Source: an uncultured Flavihumibacter sp.
Lineage (GTDB): Bacteria > Bacteroidota > Bacteroidia > Chitinophagales > Chitinophagaceae
Direction of reading: 5' to 3'
NCBI GenBank assembly: GCA_902168105.1
Contig: CABHOY010000034.1
Location: 1-64,000, forward strand
DNA: 64,000 nucleotides
The position numbers were made by a program, and so were the translations under genes. A model generated the notes under the pieces. It worked only from the letters and a program-made list of their open reading frames with translations. It ran no database searches and was not told the DNA's origin. Each line of letters starts with the position of its first letter. Within the stretch, counting starts at the first letter, position 1. This document shows positions 55,070 to 62,856 of this stretch, piece after piece.

Positions 55070-55855
55070 TCAATATTGTTGGCAAAAAAGAATAAACTGT
55101 TCCAATAGTTGTCTGCTGGCATCCGGAACTTCCCACATCCCCATATGGCCGGTGTCCTCAAAAATATGGATGCTGCTGATACGTGGCATGGATACCTGTG
55201 GCAGAACATTCTGCATGGGTACGGCGGTATCGTCTTTACCTATTACAAACAAAACTGGTACGGAAAGGGACGATAGCACGGTTGTCCGGTCAGGGCGTTG
55301 TATCATAGCCTCATAATAAGCCACCTGTGATGACTGCGGGCATTGCAAACACATCTGAATATACGACTCTATCTGTTCAGGATGTTGCTTTTTATAAGCA
55401 GGGCTGAACATATTAGGCATTGTCTGTTTCACAAAAGCCTCATTCCCATACTTCTCAATCATATTGATGGATTTCCGGCGGGCTTCTTTTTTTTCTTCAT
55501 TGTCCGGAGCAGCCGTAGAATGAAATAATCCAAGTCCCTGTATCAGCGAAGGATATTTCTCAGCCAGCGCCAGGGCCACATAACCGCCCATGGAATGACC
55601 TATTATGACTGCTTTGGATATACCTTCTTCTTTTAGAAGATCGTTTATATATTCAGCCATACTCTCCATGCTCAACGTACTTGTTACCGGAACGTCGCCC
55701 GTACCGGGAAGGTCAGGTGCTATCACATAAAATTGTTCGCTTAAGGCGTCCAGTTGTTCGCGCCAGATCTGGTTATTCTCAGAAAAACCGTGTATCAGCA
55801 CCAATGCCGGCTTGCTTTTTAGATCAGTATTTTGGGTAAAAGGTTTATTGGACAC
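55070..55855 (-). CDS. Alpha/beta hydrolase
   Basis: 261-aa serine hydrolase fold. The oxyanion region is LVLIHGFSENNQIWREQL, the nucleophile elbow IGHSMGGYVALALA (Ser near residue 93), the acid likely in VIGKDDTAVP and the His in EDTGHMGMWE. No signal peptide. The substrate is unknown; esterase or haloperoxidase-like activities are typical. It sits between lnt and the PKD gene, 2 bp from the latter, so it may be co-transcribed with both. Confidence 0.88.
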   Translation of the reverse strand: MSNKPFTQNTDLKSKPALVLIHGFSENNQIWREQLDALSEQFYVIAPDLPGTGDVPVTSTLSMESMAEYINDLLKEEGISKAVIIGHSMGGYVALALAEKYPSLIQGLGLFHSTAAPDNEEKKEARRKSINMIEKYGNEAFVKQTMPNMFSPAYKKQHPEQIESYIQMCLQCPQSSQVAYYEAMIQRPDRTTVLSSLSVPVLFVIGKDDTAVPMQNVLPQVSMPRISSIHIFEDTGHMGMWEVPDASRQLLEQFILFCQQY

Positions 55856-55873
55856 TAGAAAATAATTTTGGAA

Positions 55874-57481
55874 TCAGGAATTGGGCGTGGAAGGCCTGAA
55901 CTTCAGGTAAAAACTAAACAATATCATCACAATACAGAAAGCAACCGCCGCTTTGGATATAAGATCCCCAAATCTTACGTAGAACGTAAATGTATCGCCC
56001 GGTGTTACATTTCCTTCTATAACTCCTTCTTTCCAATATGGTAATGGTTGTTGGAGCCTGCCCATAGGGTCAATGATACAGGAAACGCCTGTGTTGGCGC
56101 TGCGGGCTACCCAGCGGCGGGTTTCAATAGCCCTGAGACGGGCATATTGTACGTGCTGGCGGTGGCCCTCTGTATCGCCCCACCAGCCGTCGTTTGTAAT
56201 GACAAACAGCAGGTTGGCCCCTTGCCTTACGTGTTCTGCTACAAACTCGCCGTATACAGACTCGTAACAAATTGTGGGTAACACCTTTATGCGGGTACGG
56301 GTGTCTTCCAGCAGTTCAACGCCAGGCGTAAGACCATATCCTCCCGTGATGCCTCCCATATCCAGTGCCAGCGATTTCATGAAGGACATATAACGCGCGT
56401 AGGGTATCAGTTCAACCCCCGGTACCAGTTTAGCTTTATGATAAACCTGTACAGAATGAGATGTGTCAACCTGAATGGCGGAATTGAACGCATCATACCT
56501 GAAGTTACCGTCTTCTGAACTACGGGCCATTTTAGGAGCTTCATCCACCATATCGTAGCGTCTCAGGGTAGTGGCACCGCTTACAAGGGTTGCTTTAGGA
56601 TACCGCCTGAGGAATTGCCTGATCTGTTCCGTTTCATCTTCATAAGACAGTTTGTGTTCCCACACGCCATGTGTAAATAACGCAGTTTCCGGCCAGATAA
56701 TATATGAAGTGTTACTGTCGGCTTTCTGAGCAGACAGGGCCAATAGTTTTTTCAGCTGCAGGTCCTCATTCTCTTCTGCAAATTTGTCGTAAGGATCAAT
56801 ATTAGGCTGAACGATCACTATCCGAGCAGAGGGGCCTTTAGGCGCTTCGAAATTGTATTGTACCAGCGAACTGAGTAACAGCGGAATGATAATAACAGCT
56901 GCTGGTTTCCAGCCAGTTTTCCATAAAAAGGTGGTTACAGCAACAGGATATTGTTTGCGTTGTAACCAGGTATGATAGATCAGGATATTACTGATCAGTA
57001 TCCAGAGCGTACCGCCGCTCACGCCGGTGTATTCATACCATTGTATCCAGGAGGGGTGCATGGCAAAGGCATTACCCAGGCTAAGCCAGGGCCAGCTGAA
57101 CTCCCAGTTAAGATGGATGTATTCAAACGTTAACCAATATACTATGAACGCAAAATATCCGGCAGTCTGGCCTACCCGTACCCGTGTACGATGATAACCT
57201 AATAAGGGTACACTCATCACCAGGGTATTGATCAGGTTAGCGGCAAGACCGCTTGCCGGAACGGTGGTGTTACCTACCCACCAGGTGGTGGCTACGTTCC
57301 AGAGAAATAAGGTCAGGAAGATACATCCGAAGTATTTACCACGGTGCCCCACAAGATCAGCTATCCGCAGCAAAGGGATAAATGCAATGAATATCAGGAA
57401 GGTAAGGGGAGAGGTTGGCCATGCGGCCCATAACAGCAATGCACCGGCAAGGCTTAGTAGTATGGGTAACCAGCGGTTCAT
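55874..57481 (-). CDS. lnt: Apolipoprotein N-acyltransferase Lnt
   Basis: Inner-membrane enzyme adding the third acyl chain to lipoproteins. The N-terminal half has about six membrane segments; the nitrilase-like periplasmic domain follows, with the catalytic Glu in IWPETALFTHG, Lys in VYHKAKLVPGVELIP and Cys in PTICYESVYG. The 535-aa length is normal. Several lipoproteins in this window (BamD, DUF4296, CQCC propeller, e(P4)) would be substrates. Confidence 0.94.
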   Translation of the reverse strand: MNRWLPILLSLAGALLLWAAWPTSPLTFLIFIAFIPLLRIADLVGHRGKYFGCIFLTLFLWNVATTWWVGNTTVPASGLAANLINTLVMSVPLLGYHRTRVRVGQTAGYFAFIVYWLTFEYIHLNWEFSWPWLSLGNAFAMHPSWIQWYEYTGVSGGTLWILISNILIYHTWLQRKQYPVAVTTFLWKTGWKPAAVIIIPLLLSSLVQYNFEAPKGPSARIVIVQPNIDPYDKFAEENEDLQLKKLLALSAQKADSNTSYIIWPETALFTHGVWEHKLSYEDETEQIRQFLRRYPKATLVSGATTLRRYDMVDEAPKMARSSEDGNFRYDAFNSAIQVDTSHSVQVYHKAKLVPGVELIPYARYMSFMKSLALDMGGITGGYGLTPGVELLEDTRTRIKVLPTICYESVYGEFVAEHVRQGANLLFVITNDGWWGDTEGHRQHVQYARLRAIETRRWVARSANTGVSCIIDPMGRLQQPLPYWKEGVIEGNVTPGDTFTFYVRFGDLISKAAVAFCIVMILFSFYLKFRPSTPNS

Positions 57482-57612
57482 AGTAGATTCATTTTATAAC
57501 CGGTTATCCATAGTAATAGATAACCGTAATATTATTGTCTGATCGCCCTGTTGACGGACGAGAAAAAGCGAATATAAAAGTAGTATGGGAAATAAATTAT
57601 TAAATAATAATA

Positions 57613-57642
57613 AAAGCCCCCTGACTTGCGGCAGGAGGCTTT
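57613..57642 (-). terminator. Intrinsic terminator after guaB
   Basis: Arms 57613-57623 and 57632-57642 pair over 11 bp with one mismatch (AAGCC core). On the minus strand the stem is followed by TTTTATTATTATT, fitting a terminator for the leftward guaB, about 115 bp past its stop. Confidence 0.7.
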
Positions 57643-57758
57643 ATCATTATTTTACGATGATGGTCAAACATCAATTATCTGTCAACTGTATACTGTAAAT
57701 CGTCAATCACTTCCAGTCATTATTGTTGTCAGATCATCATGTATTATCAGCTGAAAAA

Positions 57759-59231
57759 TTATCTGCTGTAATTTGGTGCTTCTTTAGTGATCACCACATC
57801 ATGTGGATGATTTTCCTTCTGGGTAGCAGGAGATATTTTGATGAACTGTGCAGCTTGCAGTGTTTTCACATCTTTGGAACCTGTGAGGCCCATACCTGCA
57901 CGCAGACCACCTACAAATTGCTGGATCACTTCCGACAGTAAACCTTTGTAAGGTACGCGGCCTACGATACCTTCCGGTACTAGTTTCTTGATATCGTCTT
58001 CTTCCTGGAAATAGCGGTCCTTACTACCTTCTACCATTGCTTCCAGTGAACCCATCCCACGATAGGATTTGAATTTACGGCCTTCGTAGATGATCGTTTC
58101 TCCAGGGCTTTCTTCCACACCTGCAAAGATGGAACCTGCCATGATACTGGATGCACCTGCAGCCAGGGCTTTTACCATGTCTCCTGTGTAACGGATACCA
58201 CCGTCTGCGATCACTGGTACACCTGTTTTCTTCAGAGCTTCAGCAGCCAGCATTACAGCGGAAAGTTGAGGGAAACCAGCTCCTGTTACTACACGGGTAG
58301 TACAGATCGAACCAGGTCCTACACCAACTTTTACGGCATCTGCACCTGCATTTGCCAGCGCCAGTGCACCTTCGCCAGTAGCTACGTTTCCAGCTATTAC
58401 TTCGAGTTTCGGGAAAGCTTTTTTCAGTTTCTTAAGGCTGTTAATTACAGCAATGGAGTGACCATGTGAGCTATCCAGGCAAACCACATCCACACCTACA
58501 TTGATCAGTGCCTGAGCCCTGTCCAGTACATCGGGAGTGATACCAAGAGCAGCGCCTACCAACAGACGACCATAGGCGTCTTTTACAGCATTAGGATAGC
58601 TGGATACCTGCAAGATGTCCCTGTAAGTGATCAGGCCAACCAGTTTACCGCTTTTGGCTACCACAGGCAGCTTTTCGATTTTATTCTGCTGAAGGATCTT
58701 TTCTGCTTTTTTCAGGTCCATTCCTTCCGGAGCTGTGATCAGGTTGTGTGATGTCATTACTTCACTTACCGGACGTTTCGGGTTTCTTTCAAAACGCAGA
58801 TCACGATTGGTGAGTATGCCCACCAACTTATTACCATCATCCACAATAGGAATACCACCGATGCTGTTTTCTTTCATCAGGCGGAGTGCTTCTCCGATAG
58901 TAGCATTGGCATGCAGGGTAACCGGGTCGAGTATCAGGCCGTTTTCACTGCGCTTTACTTTTCTCACCAGTTCTGCCTGTTTTTCAATGCTCATATTTTT
59001 ATGCAGAATACCAATGCCTCCCTGACGAGCCAGTGAAATGGCCAGGTTAGCTTCAGTAACAGTATCCATGGCAGCAGAGACCATCGGTATGTTAAGGCGT
59101 ATGTTTTTGGTAAGTTGCGTTGAGATGTTCACGTCTCTGGGTAGTACCTCAGAGTAGGCTGGAACCAGGAGTACGTCGTCAAAAGTTAGTCCGTCCTCTA
59201 CAAATTTCGGTTTCGATTTTCCGGCAGGCAT
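57759..59231 (-). CDS. guaB: Inosine-5'-monophosphate dehydrogenase GuaB
   Basis: Oxidises IMP to XMP in guanine nucleotide synthesis. The TIM barrel (starting [17 protein letters not shown]) is interrupted by a pair of CBS domains (about residues 95-215). The catalytic cysteine is in [14 protein letters not shown] near residue 305, and [16 protein letters not shown] and [11 protein letters not shown] follow. The 490-aa length is normal. It is flanked by a promoter match upstream and a terminator downstream, so it looks monocistronic. Confidence 0.97.
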   Translation of the reverse strand: MPAGKSKPKFVEDGLTFDDVLLVPAYSEVLPRDVNISTQLTKNIRLNIPMVSAAMDTVTEANLAISLARQGGIGILHKNMSIEKQAELVRKVKRSENGLILDPVTLHANATIGEALRLMKENSIGGIPIVDDGNKLVGILTNRDLRFERNPKRPVSEVMTSHNLITAPEGMDLKKAEKILQQNKIEKLPVVAKSGKLVGLITYRDILQVSSYPNAVKDAYGRLLVGAALGITPDVLDRAQALINVGVDVVCLDSSHGHSIAVINSLKKLKKAFPKLEVIAGNVATGEGALALANAGADAVKVGVGPGSICTTRVVTGAGFPQLSAVMLAAEALKKTGVPVIADGGIRYTGDMVKALAAGASSIMAGSIFAGVEESPGETIIYEGRKFKSYRGMGSLEAMVEGSKDRYFQEEDDIKKLVPEGIVGRVPYKGLLSEVIQQFVGGLRAGMGLTGSKDVKTLQAAQFIKISPATQKENHPHDVVITKEAPNYSR

Positions 59232-59267
59232 GTTGCAACTATTTGTCAGTTATTAAATAATTGCACG

Positions 59268-59299
59268 CAAATGTACACCTATTTAGGCAAATAGAAAAA
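59268..59299 (-). promoter_or_regulatory. Candidate guaB promoter
   Basis: On the minus strand TACATTTG (59275-59268) matches the TAnnTTTG -7 element, with TTTT (59299-59296) at a 20-bp spacing as an imperfect -33 TTTG. The box lies 37 bp upstream of the guaB ATG, a sensible distance. Confidence 0.4.
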
Positions 59300-59325
59300 T
59301 GTTGCTACAACAGGTGATGTTAAGA

Positions 59326-60054
59326 TTACCTGAACAGTGTTAACAAATAGCTGCTCAGCAGCCCTGTCATAATTGCAATGAAGAAACTCAAAAATGTCCC
59401 GATCACCACATATTCAGTCAGTTTAGTCTCTTTTGGTTCTTTCAGATCTCCAAATCTGAATACTGATTTGGCGGCTAGTAGAAAACCTACTCCTTCCCAT
59501 CTGCCCATCAGAATAAAAGTCAGTATCATCAGCCGTTCCAGGAATCCGATCCATTCACCGGCATCCTTTAGTGATTCTACGGCTATATTCTGACTGGGGC
59601 TGCTGTTGGGCGTCCACCGGGAAATGGTGTTTTTCGTAATGATGGATGCAGGTTTCAACACAAACAGGATGGCAATACCTATTATAAGACTTTTGACAGT
59701 AATAAGACTGGAATAGTACCATGTTATTTTTTCGTGAAATGACCATACTGCAACGAGAATTGCCATGTGCGCCAGCTGATCTCCGAAGAACCATGTCCTT
59801 TGCCACGCGGGTTGCTGGAACTGCAGTTTTATGCCATCGATCAGCAGGTGGGAGAACATGATCAGCAGCGCCATCTTCCAGTTATAAATATTCCAGGTGA
59901 CCAGCAGTATCAGCCAGAAGTGAATAAGCACGTGGATGTACAGGTAGGGAGAGCGCCATTTCAAAACTTCCTTATTGGCAACCCACTTGTTATTTTGCAG
60001 GAAAAAATCACCCAGGATATGCGCTAAAAATAGTTGCAGTAAGAGTATTATCAT
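59326..60054 (-). CDS. DUF3307 family membrane protein
   Basis: 242-aa integral membrane protein with about five or six hydrophobic segments, beginning MIILLLQLFLAHILGDFFLQ, the DUF3307 signature with its HILGDFFLQ motif; SHLLIDGIKLQF is a second conserved segment. ATG 60054, one base after the satD stop, is a better start than the TTG at 60063. It almost always appears with SatD in Bacteroidota. Function unknown. Confidence 0.88.
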   Translation of the reverse strand: MIILLLQLFLAHILGDFFLQNNKWVANKEVLKWRSPYLYIHVLIHFWLILLVTWNIYNWKMALLIMFSHLLIDGIKLQFQQPAWQRTWFFGDQLAHMAILVAVWSFHEKITWYYSSLITVKSLIIGIAILFVLKPASIITKNTISRWTPNSSPSQNIAVESLKDAGEWIGFLERLMILTFILMGRWEGVGFLLAAKSVFRFGDLKEPKETKLTEYVVIGTFLSFFIAIMTGLLSSYLLTLFR

Positions 60055-60055
60055 A

Positions 60056-60673
60056 TCATGCAAGTGTTTTAGTAATACATTTTCGATAGAATTCCTCCAA
60101 TGCCATCACTTCCTCATAATGAGCCCTTTTCTGCCCCTCACTTATTGTTGACTGTGTGCGCTCGATCCTGTCACCCAGCTCTTTCTGCGAAAGCCCGCTA
60201 TTGGCAATGGAAATGGCTACCAGTTGAGCTGTTGCCGGAGTCCATCTGTCCAATGCAATAGACGCCAGCCGGAACATCAGGTTCAATTCTTCATCCAGTT
60301 CCGGCCAGGGACTTTTTATACTTAAACGCTGTTTTTGCTTTTTTAATTCTTCAAATGTTTCACCTGAATGAATAAAGGCGGGTCCGTTGGATTCAGTAAT
60401 ACGTGAGGCATTGTAACTTTTCTCACCTATTCCGATACCTATTCTGACATCCAGCTTATCTATTGACTTTATACAGGCTTTGATACGGATGGCTGCCAGC
60501 AACGCATCCTGAGGATTGCTGATCTCCAGCTGGAAGCTATCCCCTCTGAATATCTCCCATGTTTTCGGTGATTTTCCCCATTCTCCCAGCAGCTCCTTCA
60601 AAGGATGCAGCCAGATGGATGGGTCGTTTTTTCCCCGTGAGTTAATAATATCACCTGTGATAACACTCGTCAT
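60056..60673 (-). CDS. satD: SatD family protein with C-terminal HTH
   Basis: 205-aa cytoplasmic protein starting MTSVITGDIINSRGKND (ATG 60673, chosen because ITGDIINS is the usual family start and because the upstream start at 60691 would lie inside the first operator unit). The central RIGIGIGEKSYNAS segment is typical. A helix-turn-helix-like stretch (SGLSQKELGDRIERTQSTIS) near residues 160-180 could bind DNA. The family is named from SatD of Streptococcus, an acid-tolerance locus; the molecular role is unknown. It is linked to DUF3307 and preceded by a four-unit palindrome array. Confidence 0.85.
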   Translation of the reverse strand: MTSVITGDIINSRGKNDPSIWLHPLKELLGEWGKSPKTWEIFRGDSFQLEISNPQDALLAAIRIKACIKSIDKLDVRIGIGIGEKSYNASRITESNGPAFIHSGETFEELKKQKQRLSIKSPWPELDEELNLMFRLASIALDRWTPATAQLVAISIANSGLSQKELGDRIERTQSTISEGQKRAHYEEVMALEEFYRKCITKTLA

Positions 60674-60682
60674 ACTATAAAT

Positions 60683-60784
60683 ATCGGTCATTTAGCCGAT
60701 ATTTTAAAATATCGGGTTATTTACCGATAATATGAAATATCGGTTATTACGCCGATAAAACAAGAAATCGGTCCGAATGCCGAT
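60683..60784 (-). promoter_or_regulatory. Four-unit palindromic operator array upstream of satD
   Basis: Four copies of ATCGG-N8-CCGAT start at 60683, 60711, 60739 and 60767, exactly 28 bp apart, each 18 bp long and separated by 10-bp AT-rich linkers. Only the half-sites and spacings are conserved; the N8 centres and linkers differ. The array fills the satD-dprA gap and ends 10 bp before the satD ATG. This is typical of cooperative repressor binding; the SatD HTH is the obvious candidate binder, but that is inference. Confidence 0.85.
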
Positions 60785-60798
60785 ATTCCAGCCCGTCT

Positions 60799-61908
60799 TT
60801 AGTTTATCAACTGGTATTTCTGACCGGGTAAGCCCCTCAGCACATGTTGCATTTCCAGCTTTAAGACCAGGGAAGTGACCTGACTACCGGGTAGATAGCT
60901 TTCCCGACGGAGCTGATCTATATGTTTTTCATCATCACCGGTAAAAAGCGTTACAATATGTTGTTCTGCCTCATTGAGCGTGACAAACAGTTCCCGTTGG
61001 GGATCTGTCTGCACTTTAGGCGGATTATTATTGTCCCATCCCATCACCTGCAACAGGTCAGTGGCGCCGGTAATAAGCATGGCCCGGTTGGTCCTGATCA
61101 GTTCATTGCAGCCGGCAGCGTGTGGATCACCTACTCGCCCGGGAATGGCAAATACGTCCTTATTGTAGCTATTGGCAATATCTGCTGTGATCAGTGAACC
61201 TCCCTGCAGGCCGCTCTCTACTACTATGGTAGCATCGGCGATACCGGCTACAATACGGTTGCGCATTGGGAAATGCTGTTTGTCGGGTTGTGTCTCACTC
61301 AGGAATTCAGTGAGCAATCCGCCGTTTTCTACCATAGACATGGCAGTGTCTTTATGTTGCGGAGGATAAATGCGGTCCAGCCCATGTGCCAGCACACCAA
61401 TGGTGGGAATGCCATGCACCAGTGCCTGTCTGTGTGCAATAATGTCGATGCCATACGCCATACCACTGACCACGATCACATTGTGGGCAGCCAGATCTTC
61501 CACCAGTCTGGCGCATACTGTTTTGCCATATTCTCCCGGCGCACGTGTGCCTACAATACTGACAATCCTTCCGGCATTGAGATCTGCATTGCCTTTATAG
61601 TACAGCATTACCGGACTGTCCGTACAATGTTTCAGCCGTTGCGGATACTGAGGACTGGTATAGAAGACTGGCTGTACATCGTATTGCTCCATGAATGCGA
61701 TCTCCCTGTCTACCCGCTCATAATCCTGAAATTGCCGGATGGCAGCAGCCCTTACCGCTCCGATATCAGGTATGTTTTCAAGTTCATGTTTGCTTGCTTC
61801 AAATACAGCACTGGCTGAACGGAAATGTGCGAGTAATTTTTTAGCGACAATATCTCCTATCTGCGGAATTTGTGTGAGGGCCATCTGCTGGCGTAATTCC
61901 TCCTGCAT
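60799..61908 (-). CDS. dprA: DNA-processing protein DprA
   Basis: Binds incoming single-stranded DNA and loads RecA in natural transformation. The 369-aa protein (ATG 61908, MQEELRQQMALTQIPQIGDI) has an N-terminal helix-hairpin-helix region (residues 10-70, with IPDIGAVRAAAIRQF), the Rossmann-like DprA core (IVSIVGTRAPGEYGKTVC and VVSGMAYGIDIIAHRQAL, then TEFLSETQPDKQHFPMRNRI and SGLQGGSLITADIANSYN), and a C-terminal winged helix. An ATG at 61932 would add 8 residues. It is divergent from the acid phosphatase gene. Confidence 0.95.
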   Translation of the reverse strand: MQEELRQQMALTQIPQIGDIVAKKLLAHFRSASAVFEASKHELENIPDIGAVRAAAIRQFQDYERVDREIAFMEQYDVQPVFYTSPQYPQRLKHCTDSPVMLYYKGNADLNAGRIVSIVGTRAPGEYGKTVCARLVEDLAAHNVIVVSGMAYGIDIIAHRQALVHGIPTIGVLAHGLDRIYPPQHKDTAMSMVENGGLLTEFLSETQPDKQHFPMRNRIVAGIADATIVVESGLQGGSLITADIANSYNKDVFAIPGRVGDPHAAGCNELIRTNRAMLITGATDLLQVMGWDNNNPPKVQTDPQRELFVTLNEAEQHIVTLFTGDDEKHIDQLRRESYLPGSQVTSLVLKLEMQHVLRGLPGQKYQLIN

Positions 61909-61963
61909 ATTGCTTATTTTTGCGGTTAACATATCTAAGATAAAACATCTTCTGCTTCCTCCC

Positions 61964-62779
61964 ATGCGCTACAAAAATATTTTACTCACATGTGCATTGC
62001 TTACAGGAATGATCGCCTGTAAGACCACACAGCCGCCTGCTTCGCAGACATCTTCATCTACTGTTCTGCAACCTTATGGTCCTGCCTGGGCCGCGCTCTG
62101 GCAGCAGAAAGCAGCCGAATATAAAGCGCTGTGTTTTCAGGCATATAACATTGCAAGAATAAGGGTGGATGAAAGCCTTTCTCAATCTGCTACATTGCCG
62201 CTTGCTATCGTTACCGACATAGATGAAACGGTTCTGGATAACAGTCCTTATACAGTACATACTGCTTTGAAAGGAGAAGGCTATGCAGAAAAAACATGGA
62301 TGGAATGGACGGCCAAAGCCATTGCAGATACAGTACCGGGTGCATTATCCTTTCTGCAATATGCAGCTGCGAAAGGTATACATGTCTTTTACATTACAAA
62401 CCGCGCAGAGGCAGAACGTGCTGTAACATTACAGAACCTGCAACGCTGGCATTTCCCTGATGCCGACAACGAACATCTGCTGTTGAAAACAACTACCTCC
62501 GGTAAGGAGAGCCGCCGTCAGCAGGTAGCACAGACACATAAGATCATTTTATTGATGGGAGATAATCTGAGTGACTTCGCAGCGATCTTCGATAAACAAC
62601 CTGTTGATAAACGTGAGCAGATTACACAACAATCTGCTGCTGATTTTGGTAACCGTTTTATTGTATTGCCTAATCCTATGTATGGCGATTGGTTGCCCGC
62701 GATGTTCCAGTATAATTATAAGCGCACGCCAGGAGAGATAGATTCGTTGCTGAGAGGGGCGTTAAGGGATTATAAATAG
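61964..62779 (+). CDS. 5'-nucleotidase/acid phosphatase, lipoprotein e(P4) family
   Basis: 271-aa HAD-superfamily (class B/IIIB acid phosphatase) lipoprotein. The signal is MRYKNILLTCALLTGMIACK with lipobox GMIAC. The nucleophile motif is VTDIDETVLDNSPY near residue 87, a second Asp motif is MGDNLSDFAAIF near 197, and FYITNRAEAER carries the second-motif Thr. Family members hydrolyse nucleoside monophosphates such as NMN at the outer membrane. ATG 61964 places the lipobox correctly. Confidence 0.92.
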   Translation: MRYKNILLTCALLTGMIACKTTQPPASQTSSSTVLQPYGPAWAALWQQKAAEYKALCFQAYNIARIRVDESLSQSATLPLAIVTDIDETVLDNSPYTVHTALKGEGYAEKTWMEWTAKAIADTVPGALSFLQYAAAKGIHVFYITNRAEAERAVTLQNLQRWHFPDADNEHLLLKTTTSGKESRRQQVAQTHKIILLMGDNLSDFAAIFDKQPVDKREQITQQSAADFGNRFIVLPNPMYGDWLPAMFQYNYKRTPGEIDSLLRGALRDYK

Positions 62780-62790
62780 GCCCAAAAAAA

Positions 62791-62835
62791 CAGGGATCAG
62801 AAACCATGCATCGCCGCATTAATTCCTGATCCCTG
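62791..62835. terminator. Hairpin between convergent phosphatase and OmpA-like genes
   Basis: CAGGGATCAG (62791-62800) and CTGATCCCTG (62826-62835) pair perfectly over 10 bp with a 25-nt loop that contains TTAATTCC. An A7 run precedes the left arm, giving a T-run on the minus strand, so it probably terminates the leftward OmpA-like gene. Confidence 0.65.
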
Positions 62836-62856
62836 ATCTAATTAGTATGTTCTTTC

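Noticed and set aside
60683..60784. CRISPR-like array (regular 28-bp spacing)
   Set aside because: The conserved parts are only 5-bp half-sites, the spacing segments are 8 and 10 bp, and there are no cas genes. A protein-binding operator array fits better.
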